Positions 1-6,918 of a stretch of DNA of 6,918 bases are shown here, piece by piece. The notes under the pieces are model-generated. The model was not told the DNA's origin. It saw only the letters and a program-made list of their open reading frames with translations, and did no database searches. A program made the position numbers and the translations under genes. Source of the stretch: Rhodospirillaceae bacterium (GTDB lineage Bacteria > Pseudomonadota > Alphaproteobacteria > UBA828); the NCBI GenBank assembly GCA_028819955.1, contig JAPPKP010000144.1, forward strand, positions 1-6,918, given 5' to 3'. The first letter of the stretch is position 1; the number at the start of each line of letters is the position of its first letter.

Positions 1-63
1 CGCCGAGATGACGATGATCAGCGCCACCAGGATGTCGATCAGATTGACCGGCAGGTCTTCCAT
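1..63 (-). CDS. cvpA: CvpA family membrane protein, N-terminal fragment cut by the window edge
   Basis: An ATG at 63-61 opens a minus-strand frame that runs off the left edge after 21 codons. It begins MEDLPVNLID and continues into a hydrophobic stretch rich in I, L, V and A, which matches the start of alphaproteobacterial CvpA: a short acidic lead, then 'N-x-x-D' and the first membrane helix. CvpA is a small inner-membrane protein named for colicin V production; in this phylum it usually lies between radA and purF. The start lies 13 nt after the radA stop, so co-transcription with radA is likely. The ribosome-binding site is weak (GAG in the short spacer), which would fit coupling to radA translation. 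The identification rests on only 21 residues plus gene order. Confidence 0.72.
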   Translation of the reverse strand, partial: MEDLPVNLIDILVALIIVISA

Positions 64-76
64 ACGCTCGCGATCG

Positions 77-1462
<1,386 letters not shown>

Positions 1463-1490
1463 GAACTCCCTTATCCGGCCCGCAGTGTTA

Positions 1491-1504
1491 GCGGCGCCCG
1501 CCGC
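1491..1504 (-). other. short GC hairpin between mlaF and radA
   Basis: The 14 nt directly after the mlaF stop form a perfect 5-bp stem (GCGGC/GCCGC) with a 4-nt loop. No T-run follows, so this is not an intrinsic terminator. It could slow 3' decay or mark an mRNA boundary between mlaF and radA, but a stem this short is common by chance in DNA this GC-rich. Confidence 0.25.
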
Positions 1505-2320
1505 TCAGCCCGCGGCGGCATGGGCGACCGCGAGCTGAATCGGGCCCTCCGCCCGGCCGTTGATGAATTGCTCGACATGCGCATTCCCGCTGCTGTCGAT
1601 CTCGGCGGCGGACCCCTGCCAGATGATCGTGCCGTCGTGGATCATGGCGATCCGGTCGGCGATCTTGCGCGCGCTCCTCATGTCGTGGGTGATGGTGAGC
1701 GCGGTTGCGCCGAGTTCGTGCGTGCAGGCGACGATCAGGTCGTTGATGACATCGGCCATGATCGGGTCGAGCCCTGTCGTCGGCTCGTCGAAGAGAATGA
1801 TCTCGGGCTTCGTGGCGATGGCGCGGGCAAGCCCGACCCGCTTGCGCATGCCGCCGGAGAGCGCGGCCGGGTAGAGATCGGCCGAGTCCGCGTCGAGGCC
1901 GACCTGGGCCATTGTCTCTATTGCGACCCCGCGCGCTTCCCCACGCGGCATGCCCTGCGCGTGGATCAGGCCGAAGGCGACGTTCTCCCAAACCGAGAGG
2001 CTGTCGAAGAGCGCACTGTTCTGGAACAGCATGCCAATTTTGCGCATGGCGTTCTCCCGCGCCGTGCGGTTGCGGGAGATTTCTTCGCTGTCGATGGTCA
2101 CGCTGCCGGCGTCGGGGCGCAGCAGGCCCAGCAGGCACTTGAGCATGACCGACTTGCCGACACCGGAGCAGCCGATGACCACCACCGATTCCCCTGTGCC
2201 GATCTCGAGATCGAGACCGTCGAGCACCACCGCGCTGCCGAACGCCTTGTGCAAGCCGCGCAGAGCGATCTTGGGCTGGTTCGCGCCCGGGCCGGTACGG
2301 TCGTTCGCAGGCGCGCTCAT
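1505..2320 (-). CDS. mlaF: ABC transporter ATP-binding protein, MlaF type (phospholipid trafficking)
   Basis: The 271-residue product has all ABC ATPase motifs: Walker A GCSGVGKS at 50-57, Q-loop Q100 in LFQNSALF, signature LSGGMRKR at 154-161, Walker B IILFDEP with catalytic E179, a D-loop (GLDP) and the switch histidine H212. The GGMRKR form of the signature and the C-terminal VEQFINGRAEGPI segment are typical of the MlaF/Ttg2A branch rather than of generic importers. In that family the ATPase dimer powers phospholipid movement between the inner and outer membranes through MlaE and the MCE-domain protein MlaD. Its ATG overlaps the mlaE TGA (ATGA, 2320-2317) and no clear Shine-Dalgarno sequence precedes it, so translation is probably coupled to mlaE. 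No mlaD, mlaC or mlaB lies nearby; the next gene is radA. Confidence 0.93.
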   Translation of the reverse strand: MSAPANDRTGPGANQPKIALRGLHKAFGSAVVLDGLDLEIGTGESVVVIGCSGVGKSVMLKCLLGLLRPDAGSVTIDSEEISRNRTARENAMRKIGMLFQNSALFDSLSVWENVAFGLIHAQGMPRGEARGVAIETMAQVGLDADSADLYPAALSGGMRKRVGLARAIATKPEIILFDEPTTGLDPIMADVINDLIVACTHELGATALTITHDMRSARKIADRIAMIHDGTIIWQGSAAEIDSSGNAHVEQFINGRAEGPIQLAVAHAAAG

Positions 2321-3096
2321 TGGGCGAAGAATGCTTCGGTGATGATGTAGTTGAAGATCAGCACCAGGATCGCGCCGGTTACCACAGCGTTGGTGGTGGC
2401 CTTGCCCACGCCCTGGGCGCCGCCCTTGGAGTGGAATCCGTGGTAGCAGCCCATTAGTGCGATCAGGTATCCGAACACAGCGGCTTTGACGAGACCGGAA
2501 GCCACGTCCATGACCTCCAGATACTCGAGGGTATTGTTGATATAGGCGTCCGGATTGAAGCCGAGCTTGAAGACGCTGACGAGATAGCCGCCGCCGACTC
2601 CAATGATGTCGGTGACGAGGACCAAAAACGGCAGCATGAGGAGGCCAGCAAGGAGGCGCGGCACGATCAGGTACTTGTGCGGGTTCGTCGACAGCGTAGT
2701 GAGTGCGTCGATCTGTTCGGTGACCCGCATGGTGCCGATTTCTGCCGCCATCGCGGCACCCACCCTGCCGGCGACCATCAGACCCGCAAGCACCGGCCCC
2801 AACTCGCGGGTGATCGAGAGCACCACGACGGTGGGGATCGTGCTCTCGGCCGAGAAGCGGGAGAACCCGGTGTAGCTCTGCAGCGCCAGCACCATGCCGG
2901 CGAAGAGGCCGGTCAGCCCCACCACCGGCAGAGAGTAGAAGCCGATCTCCACCATCTGGCGCAGCAGCAGGCGCGGGTAGAACGGGGGCCTCGCGCAGTG
3001 CGAGGTCGCTTCGAGCGCGAACAGGGAGAGGCGCCCGATGGCTCCGAACAGCGCCAGGACGCCGTGGCCGATCGCCTGTAGCGGGTTGCTATTCAC
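2317..3096 (-). CDS. mlaE: ABC transporter permease, MlaE type (phospholipid trafficking)
   Basis: With a GTG start at 3096 the product has 259 residues, the usual MlaE length. Predicted parts are an N-terminal amphipathic helix (about 10-30), membrane segments near 52-73, 90-110, 148-176, 201-221 and 237-257, and the conserved MlaE core RVGAAMAAEIGTM (111-123) continuing into VTEQIDAL, the segment that contacts the ATPase. MlaE forms the dimeric membrane channel on which MlaF and MlaD assemble. The reading frame stays open upstream to an ATG at 3156, but those 20 extra residues are polar, Arg/Gln-rich and unlike MlaE, and the GTG has a good AGGAA ribosome-binding site 6 nt away, so the GTG was chosen. 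It overlaps mlaF by 4 nt. A candidate promoter lies upstream in the gap after dnaB. Confidence 0.93.
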   Translation of the reverse strand: MNSNPLQAIGHGVLALFGAIGRLSLFALEATSHCARPPFYPRLLLRQMVEIGFYSLPVVGLTGLFAGMVLALQSYTGFSRFSAESTIPTVVVLSITRELGPVLAGLMVAGRVGAAMAAEIGTMRVTEQIDALTTLSTNPHKYLIVPRLLAGLLMLPFLVLVTDIIGVGGGYLVSVFKLGFNPDAYINNTLEYLEVMDVASGLVKAAVFGYLIALMGCYHGFHSKGGAQGVGKATTNAVVTGAILVLIFNYIITEAFFAQ

Positions 3097-3102
3097 GCAG
3101 CG

Positions 3103-3107
3103 TTCCT
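3103..3107 (-). promoter_or_regulatory. ribosome-binding site that fixes the mlaE GTG start
   Basis: AGGAA on the minus strand sits 6 nt before the GTG at 3096-3094. It is the reason for preferring the GTG over the in-frame ATG 60 nt further upstream. Confidence 0.6.
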
Positions 3108-3141
3108 GTCGATGGCGCCTCTGGGCCTGCCTGCCCAAGCC

Positions 3142-3184
3142 CCGACTCGGCGCCAAGCGCGGGGAACTCTAGTCAACGAGTCGG
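3142..3184. repeat. 8-bp perfect inverted repeat in the dnaB-mlaE gap
   Basis: CCGACTCG at 3142-3149 and CGAGTCGG at 3177-3184 are perfect inverse copies separated by 27 nt. The arms flank the candidate -10 element at 3166-3171. This could be an operator or an RNA stem, but the long spacer and the lack of a T-run argue against a terminator. Nested inside is a weaker 5-bp pair (CCCCG 3140-3144, CGGGG 3160-3164). Confidence 0.35.
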
Positions 3185-3194
3185 CTGCCGTAAA
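3166..3194 (-). promoter_or_regulatory. candidate sigma70-type promoter for mlaE-mlaF-radA-cvpA
   Basis: On the minus strand, TTTACG (3194-3189, 4 of 6 matches to TTGACA) and TAGAGT (3171-3166, 4 of 6 matches to TATAAT) are spaced by exactly 17 nt. Transcription would begin near 3159, leaving an untranslated leader of about 60 nt before the mlaE GTG. Spacing and position fit, but four matches per box can arise by chance, so this is only a candidate. Confidence 0.3.
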
Positions 3195-3241
3195 CGCGCC
3201 GAGAGCGAACGTCATTCCCGTGCCCGAGCGGGCGTCGACCC

Positions 3242-4729
3242 TCAGAACGGCGGATCGTCCCCCGCCTCATGCATCCTGTCGAGGTTGTCGAATTTGGTCA
3301 GCAGAGCGTTGAAATAGAGCTCCACCTTGCCGATCGGGCCGTGGCGCTGCTTGGCAATGATGACCTCGGCCTTGTTGTGGACCTTGTCCATCTTCTCCTG
3401 CCACTCGGCGTGGTCGGCGGTGCCCTCCTCCGGCTCCTTGCGCCCGAGGTAGTACTGCTCGCGGTAGAGGAACATGACCACGTCCGCGTCCTGCTCGATG
3501 GAGCCCGACTCACGCAGGTCCGCGAGCTGTGGGCGCTTGTCGTCGCGCTGTTCCACGGCGCGGCTGAGCTGCGCCAACGCCAACACCGGCAGATCTAGGT
3601 CCTTGGCCAGCGCCTTGAGGCCTTGCGTGATCTCCGAGACCTCCTGGACGCGGTTGTTGAGCCGCATGCTCGTGGTCGGCCGCATGAGCTGCAGATAGTC
3701 GACCACGATCAGCGAGATGCCGTGGCGGCGCTTGAGGCGGCGGGCGCGGGCGCGCAGGCCCGCGATGGTGAGCGCAGGCGAGTCGTCGATGAAGAGCGGC
3801 AGCGCCTCGATCGCCTGACTGGCGCGGACGATCCTGACGAAATCGGCGTCGCGCACCTCGCCGCGCCTGAGCTTGTCGGACGAAATCTCGGTCCGCTCGG
3901 CGAGAATCCGCGTTGCGAGCTGCTCGGCGGACATTTCGAGGGAGAAGAACGCGACCTTGGCGCCGTCGGCAGCCGGCCCGCCCTCGGTGCCGGCGCTGTA
4001 GGTCGATGCGGCATTGAAGGAAATGTTGGTGGCGAGCGCCGTCTTCCCCATGCCGGGGCGGCTCGCCAGGATGATCAGGTCGGAAGCGTGCAAGCCGCCC
4101 AGGAGGCGGTCGAGATCGGCGAAGCCGGTCGGCACGCCGGTGAGCCGACTGTCGCGCTTGTAGGCCTGCTCGATCATCTCGACGGCGCTGGTCAGCGGTG
4201 CGGCGAATTGCTGCCCGCCCGGATCGACCCGGCCCTCTTCGGCCAGCTGATAGAGCCTGTGCTCCGCTTCCTCGATCTGCTCCGATGCCGGCTGGTCGAG
4301 CGGCCCGTCGTAGGCGTCGTTCACCACCTCCTCGCCGATATTGACGAGGGAGCGGCGCAGCGCCAGGTCGTGGATGGCCCGTCCGTAATGTTCGGCGTTG
4401 ATCACCGTCACGGCGGAGCCAGCTAGGCGCGCGAGATATTGCCCGCCGCCGGCCTCCTCCAGCGCCTCGTCGCGCTCGAAATAGTGCTTGAGAGTCACGG
4501 GGTTGGCGATCTGACCGCGCTCAACCATGCGGAGCACGGCGTCGTAGATTCGGCCATGCACCGGCAGGAAGAAGTGCTCCGGCAGCAGGAAGGCGCTGAC
4601 CAGGCTGGCAGCCTCGTTGTTGACCAGCAGCGCGCCGAGCAGCGCCTGCTCTGCTTCGAGGTTGCTGGGTGGGGAGCGGTAGCTTGGTGTCTCGGTGGTT
4701 GCTTCCTGGAGAGGGACTCGAGTGGCCAT
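3242..4729 (-). CDS. dnaB: replicative DNA helicase DnaB
   Basis: The ATG at 4729 gives 495 residues. DnaB is the hexameric 5'-3' helicase that unwinds DNA at the replication fork and recruits primase. Numbering from a TTG two codons upstream (497 residues): the N-terminal domain starts at SNLEAEQALLGALLVNN (about 24-40), Walker A SRPGMGKT is at 225-232, catalytic E267 lies in FSLEMS, Walker B is IVVDYLQL with D346, and the K462/R464 finger sits in AKQRHGPIG. Extra residues at about 241-260 and 439-452 resemble the usual alphaproteobacterial inserts. The in-frame TTG at 4735 is a weaker choice, and neither start has a clear Shine-Dalgarno sequence. A probable terminator after cfa implies that dnaB has its own promoter in the AT-rich gap upstream, though no convincing -35/-10 pair was found. 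In many relatives alr follows dnaB; here mlaE follows after 145 nt. Confidence 0.97.
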   Translation of the reverse strand: MATRVPLQEATTETPSYRSPPSNLEAEQALLGALLVNNEAASLVSAFLLPEHFFLPVHGRIYDAVLRMVERGQIANPVTLKHYFERDEALEEAGGGQYLARLAGSAVTVINAEHYGRAIHDLALRRSLVNIGEEVVNDAYDGPLDQPASEQIEEAEHRLYQLAEEGRVDPGGQQFAAPLTSAVEMIEQAYKRDSRLTGVPTGFADLDRLLGGLHASDLIILASRPGMGKTALATNISFNAASTYSAGTEGGPAADGAKVAFFSLEMSAEQLATRILAERTEISSDKLRRGEVRDADFVRIVRASQAIEALPLFIDDSPALTIAGLRARARRLKRRHGISLIVVDYLQLMRPTTSMRLNNRVQEVSEITQGLKALAKDLDLPVLALAQLSRAVEQRDDKRPQLADLRESGSIEQDADVVMFLYREQYYLGRKEPEEGTADHAEWQEKMDKVHNKAEVIIAKQRHGPIGKVELYFNALLTKFDNLDRMHEAGDDPPF

Positions 4730-4764
4730 GCTCAATAGTACACTTTGCGTGGGCCGACCACCAC

Positions 4765-4923
4765 CTAAAGCATTGCTTTGATTAGATATTCTTTATCTCT
4801 CCCCAATTCCCATTCGGGGAGAACGGCTTGTTTCTTAGGCAGATCAAAAACGTCTAGTGCAATCATAATGTGGAAATCTTCGGGTCCTCGGCGAAGTAGA
4901 ACATTGGGGATATCTTTCTCCAC
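4765..4923 (-). CDS. doubtful small reading frame, 52 codons, unknown
   Basis: From a GTG at 4923 to a TAG at 4767-4765 the frame encodes 52 residues with balanced, protein-like composition: an acidic/hydrophobic middle (DFHIMIALDVFDLPKK) and a charged end (EWELGRDKEYLIKAML). This contrasts with the Arg/Pro/Gly/Ser-rich text of shadow frames elsewhere in the window. I do not recognise a family. No Shine-Dalgarno sequence precedes the GTG or the internal ATG (HIM). The frame stays open upstream to 5172, overlapping the end of cfa in another frame, but that part reads like a shadow frame. It could be a real small gene, the C-terminal remnant of a decayed gene, or a chance frame in AT-rich DNA. 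Confidence 0.18.
   Translation of the reverse strand: MEKDIPNVLLRRGPEDFHIMIALDVFDLPKKQAVLPEWELGRDKEYLIKAML
4798..4822. repeat. 7-bp inverted repeat with 11-nt loop
   Basis: TCTCCCC (4798-4804) and GGGGAGA (4816-4822) pair perfectly around an 11-nt loop. On the minus strand no T-run follows, so it is not a terminator for cfa or the small frame. On the plus strand the downstream bases are mildly T-rich, but no plus-strand gene is visible to terminate. It lies about 70 nt before the dnaB start, so it could be an operator or a structure in the dnaB leader. Confidence 0.35.
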
Positions 4924-4940
4924 AGTCTGAGAATTCTGGG

Positions 4941-4978
4941 GAAAACAGCCGGAGTTGCCTAGCGAGAGCCCTCCAGCT
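4941..4978 (-). terminator. probable intrinsic terminator of the rplI-cfa transcript
   Basis: On the minus strand AGCTGGAG (4978-4971) pairs with CTCCGGCT (4954-4947): 8 bp with one G-U pair. Part of the 16-nt loop can add a further 3-bp inner stem. One base later comes TTTT (4945-4942). The structure starts 49 nt after the cfa stop. The T-run is short and the loop long, so strength is uncertain, but the order stem then T-run in the correct direction supports the call. Confidence 0.45.
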
Positions 4979-5027
4979 TGCTTGCGCTGACTTGTGAGTT
5001 CTTGCCGGCACGCGGAACCCGACAGGC

Positions 5028-6242
5028 TCAGGCAGCGTGGGCGCGCTCCCAGTCCACCATGTAGTCGCGAGTAAGCGGTGCCGCGTCCTGACGCCGGGCG
5101 AGCTGGATCTGGGCCACCATGTGGTCCTGATGACGGAAAGCGGCCTCGGATCCGGCGAGATAGAACTCCCACATCCGGCAGAAGCGCTCGTCGTAGACCT
5201 CCTTCACCCGCTCACGGTTCGCCCGGAAGTTGCGCGACCAGTGCTTGAGCGTATCGGCGTAGTGCAGGCGCAGCATCTCCACGTCGAGGGATTTCAGACC
5301 GGTCTGCTCCAGCGCGGCGAATACCTCGGAGAGCGAAGGGCAATAGCCGCCGGGGAAGATGTACTTGCGCAGCCAGGGGTTGGTGACGCTCGGCCCGTCC
5401 CAACGGGCGATGGTGTGGAGCAGGGCGACGCCATCCTCCTTGAGCAACCGCTCCAGCTTGCGGAAGAACTCGAGGTAGTGCTTGACGCCCACGTGCTCGA
5501 ACATGCCGACCGAGACGATCCGGTCGTAGCTGCCGGTGTCCTCGCGATAGTCGCGCAGGTGGAAGGCCACGCGGTCCTGGATACCTAGTTTCTGCGCGCG
5601 CTCCGTGGCGTAGGCCTGCTGCTCGCGCGAGAGCGTGAGGCCCGTCACGGTCGCGCCGGTCTCCTTGTGCAGGTAGATGCCGAGGCCGCCCCAGCCCGAG
5701 CCGATGTCGAGCACGCTGAGACCGGGCCGGTCGAGCAGCAACTTCGACGCGAGGTGGCGCTTCTTGGCGTGCTGAGCCTGCTCCAGCGAGTGATTGGGCG
5801 TGTCGAAGTAGGCGCAGGAATACTGCCGGTCCGGGTCGAGGAAGAGGTCGTAGAGGTCGTCAGAGAGATCGTAGTGGTGGGCCACGTTCTGCCGGGCGCG
5901 GCCGACCGGGTTGTGCTGCTGCAGCGGGCGGACCCATTGGGCGAGCCAGTTGCGCGCCTTGATCACCGTGTTCTCGTCGAGCAGGTGAAGGTTCGCGCCG
6001 ACCAGGTGCAGGAAGTCGCGAATGGTCGCGTCGTCCTCCACCGTCAGCGTGCCGTCCATGTAGGCTTCGCCGACGAAAAGGCGGGGATTCAGCAAGAGCT
6101 TCCAGTGGAGCGAACGGTCATGCAGCCGGATGGTGACGGTATCCCCCGGCTCGCCTGCAAAGGTGTGGAGCTTGCCCCGCGCATCGATGACGCGGAGCGT
6201 GCCCCGCTTCATCAACGTCCTGAGCAGGGGCGCAACCAGCAT
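5028..6242 (-). CDS. cfa: cyclopropane-fatty-acyl-phospholipid synthase
   Basis: The 404-residue product matches the Cfa family in length and motifs. It transfers a methylene group from S-adenosylmethionine to cis double bonds of phospholipid acyl chains at the inner face of the membrane, giving cyclopropane fatty acids. An N-terminal lipid-binding region (about 1-110) leads to HHYDLSDD (122-129), YSCAYF (141-146, C143), the SAM loop VLDIGSGWGG (177-186), MFEHVG with E249, LLHTI with H276 and I278, and YIFPGGYCPS (294-303). By recalled alignment C143, E249, H276, I278 and probably Y328 correspond to E. coli C139, E239, H266, I268 and Y317, so the enzyme looks active. The ATG follows rplI by 15 nt with GAGG at 6255-6252. 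An internal ATG at 6212 also has a fair AGGA, but the longer N-terminus fits the family. This is an unusual neighbour for rplI and dnaB. Confidence 0.95.
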   Translation of the reverse strand: MLVAPLLRTLMKRGTLRVIDARGKLHTFAGEPGDTVTIRLHDRSLHWKLLLNPRLFVGEAYMDGTLTVEDDATIRDFLHLVGANLHLLDENTVIKARNWLAQWVRPLQQHNPVGRARQNVAHHYDLSDDLYDLFLDPDRQYSCAYFDTPNHSLEQAQHAKKRHLASKLLLDRPGLSVLDIGSGWGGLGIYLHKETGATVTGLTLSREQQAYATERAQKLGIQDRVAFHLRDYREDTGSYDRIVSVGMFEHVGVKHYLEFFRKLERLLKEDGVALLHTIARWDGPSVTNPWLRKYIFPGGYCPSLSEVFAALEQTGLKSLDVEMLRLHYADTLKHWSRNFRANRERVKEVYDERFCRMWEFYLAGSEAAFRHQDHMVAQIQLARRQDAAPLTRDYMVDWERAHAA

Positions 6243-6251
6243 GGCACGGGG

Positions 6252-6255
6252 CCTC
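6252..6255 (-). promoter_or_regulatory. ribosome-binding site of cfa
   Basis: GAGG on the minus strand lies 9 nt before the cfa ATG and just after the rplI stop codon. It supports the longer cfa start, and translation as the second gene of an rplI-cfa message. Confidence 0.5.
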
Positions 6256-6257
6256 GA

Positions 6258-6914
6258 TTATTCGGCTTGGGCGCTGGCCGTATCTTCCTCTGAGGGACTG
6301 TCCGCGTCGCCGCCGGCATCGGCTGGTTCGGCTGCTTCGCCGGCATCCGCCGTTTCGGGTGCGTCGTGTGCGGCGGGCGCGTCCGGGACCTCGTCCTCTA
6401 CGGCTTCATCCGCTTCGTCCTCCAGCTCATCGAGGATCGTGCCACCGCGGGCCTGAATCTCCGCTTCCTCGGGCGACCGGGCGACGTTGACCTTGACCGT
6501 CACCGTCACCTCCGGGTGGAGCGCGATCCGCACGCCGTGGACGCCGAGCGACTTGATCGGGCGGTCCAGCCGCACCTGCTGGCGCCGGACCTCGGCGCCG
6601 CGCTCGGCCATCGCCTCGGCGATGTCGCGCGCGCTGACGGAACCGTAGAGCTGCAGCGTGTCGCTCGCCTGGCGGATGAGGATGATGCTCTCGCCCTCGA
6701 GCCGGGTGGCGGCAGAGCTGGCAGCATCGCGGCGGTCGCTGTTGAGCTGCTCCAGCGCCTCGCGCTCCCGCTCGAAGCGCTCCATGTTCTCGGACGTGGC
6801 CCGAAGGGCCTTCTTGCGGGGCAGCAGGAAGTTGCGGGCATAGCCGTCCTTCACCCCGACGACATCGCCCATCCCGCCGAGCTTCTCGATCCTCTCGAGC
6901 AAGATGACTTCCAT
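6258..6914 (-). CDS. rplI: 50S ribosomal protein L9 with long acidic C-terminal tail
   Basis: The frame is complete, 218 residues from ATG 6914 to TAA 6260-6258, compared with about 149 in E. coli. The N-terminal rRNA-binding domain starts MEVILLERIEKLGGMGDVV and carries the L9 signature through DGYARNFLLPRKKALRAT (about 23-40). A charged linker helix (about 41-75) leads to the C-terminal domain (about 76-150, ending near TVTVKVNVA). L9 binds 23S rRNA at the base of the L1 stalk, extends away from the ribosome and affects frame maintenance. Residues 161-218 form an Ala/Asp/Glu/Pro-rich tail with 23 acidic residues and no Lys or Arg, probably disordered. Similar but often shorter tails occur in alphaproteobacterial L9. 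rpsF and rpsR would be expected upstream, outside the window. cfa follows after 15 nt. Confidence 0.96.
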   Translation of the reverse strand: MEVILLERIEKLGGMGDVVGVKDGYARNFLLPRKKALRATSENMERFEREREALEQLNSDRRDAASSAATRLEGESIILIRQASDTLQLYGSVSARDIAEAMAERGAEVRRQQVRLDRPIKSLGVHGVRIALHPEVTVTVKVNVARSPEEAEIQARGGTILDELEDEADEAVEDEVPDAPAAHDAPETADAGEAAEPADAGGDADSPSEEDTASAQAE

Positions 6915-6918
6915 GCCC

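Larger units (their letters stand above)
4730..5027. other. AT-rich gap between cfa and dnaB
   Basis: About 300 nt separate the cfa stop from the dnaB start. Hand-counting 4771-4980 gives about 47% GC, against about 70% in a sample of neighbouring cfa. The gap holds a probable cfa terminator, a 7-bp inverted repeat and a short protein-like reading frame described separately. It should also contain the dnaB promoter, but no clear -35/-10 pair was found. No tRNA-like cloverleaf, transposase fragment or tandem repeat was recognised. The composition could reflect a promoter region, an old insertion, or the remnant of a lost gene. Confidence 0.6.

Noticed and set aside
2677..3081. 134-codon plus-strand frame opposite mlaE
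   Set aside because: It is Arg/His/Gln-rich and lies entirely over mlaE, which is clearly real.
3097..3156. Longer mlaE with 20 extra N-terminal residues from the ATG at 3156
   Set aside because: The extra residues do not resemble the family, and the GTG at 3096 has a good AGGAA site and gives the usual length.
3222..3233. GCCCG-AG-CGGGC palindrome just after dnaB as a terminator
   Set aside because: The loop would be only 2 nt (or the stem only 4 bp), and no T-run follows on the minus strand.
3623..4426. 267-codon plus-strand frame opposite dnaB
   Set aside because: It is a shadow of the dnaB coding strand, with no motif or start signal.
4730..4735. TTG as the dnaB start, two codons upstream of the ATG
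   Set aside because: TTG is a weaker start codon and neither site has a clear Shine-Dalgarno sequence; the ATG is preferred, though this is not proven.
4862..4867. TATGAT on the minus strand as a dnaB -10 box
   Set aside because: It matches the consensus at 5 of 6 positions, but no acceptable -35 lies 16-18 nt upstream.
4924..5172. Upstream extension of the small frame into the 3' end of cfa
   Set aside because: The extension is Arg/Gly/Pro/Ser-rich and overlaps the conserved cfa C-terminus in another frame. Only the AT-rich part from 4923 downward reads like protein.
5667..6293. 208-codon plus-strand frame opposite cfa
   Set aside because: It is antisense to the conserved SAM-binding half of cfa; its composition is that of a mirror frame.

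Overview
This window looks like ordinary core chromosome from a high-GC alphaproteobacterium, probably Rhodospirillales-like. The basis is the gene order (rplI, dnaB, mlaE/mlaF, radA, cvpA), the alphaproteobacterial style of DnaB (extra residues before the FSLEMS strand and between the YYLGR and HNKAEV segments), and the long acidic tail on ribosomal protein L9. No search was run, so this placement rests on recall of the families. Every recognisable gene lies on the minus strand, so transcription runs from high to low coordinates.

In transcription order: rplI (6914-6258, complete, starting 4 nt from the window edge) is followed after 15 nt by cfa (6242-5028), a cyclopropane fatty acid synthase with its catalytic residues in place. 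A plausible intrinsic terminator (4978-4941) lies about 50 nt after cfa. Next comes a locally AT-rich gap (about 47% GC by hand count, against roughly 65-70% nearby) that holds a doubtful 52-codon reading frame and a 7-bp inverted repeat. dnaB (4729-3242), the replicative helicase, follows. A 145-nt gap with a candidate promoter and an 8-bp inverted repeat separates it from mlaE (3096-2317, GTG start), which overlaps mlaF (2320-1505) by 4 nt (ATGA). radA (1462-77) and the first 21 codons of cvpA (63-1, cut by the window edge) complete the window.

Functionally, the window mixes housekeeping information genes (L9, DnaB, RadA) with membrane lipid genes (Cfa, which modifies phospholipid acyl chains, and MlaE/MlaF, the permease and ATPase of a phospholipid-trafficking ABC transporter). 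The likely transcription units are rplI-cfa, then dnaB alone, then mlaE-mlaF-radA-cvpA, with internal signals weakly supported. I see no mobile element, CRISPR array, tRNA, rRNA or defence system, and no evidence for a new multi-gene system. The points most worth checking are the compositionally distinct cfa-dnaB gap, the position of cfa between rplI and dnaB, the absence of alr between dnaB and mlaE, and the mlaEF pair without mlaD beside it.
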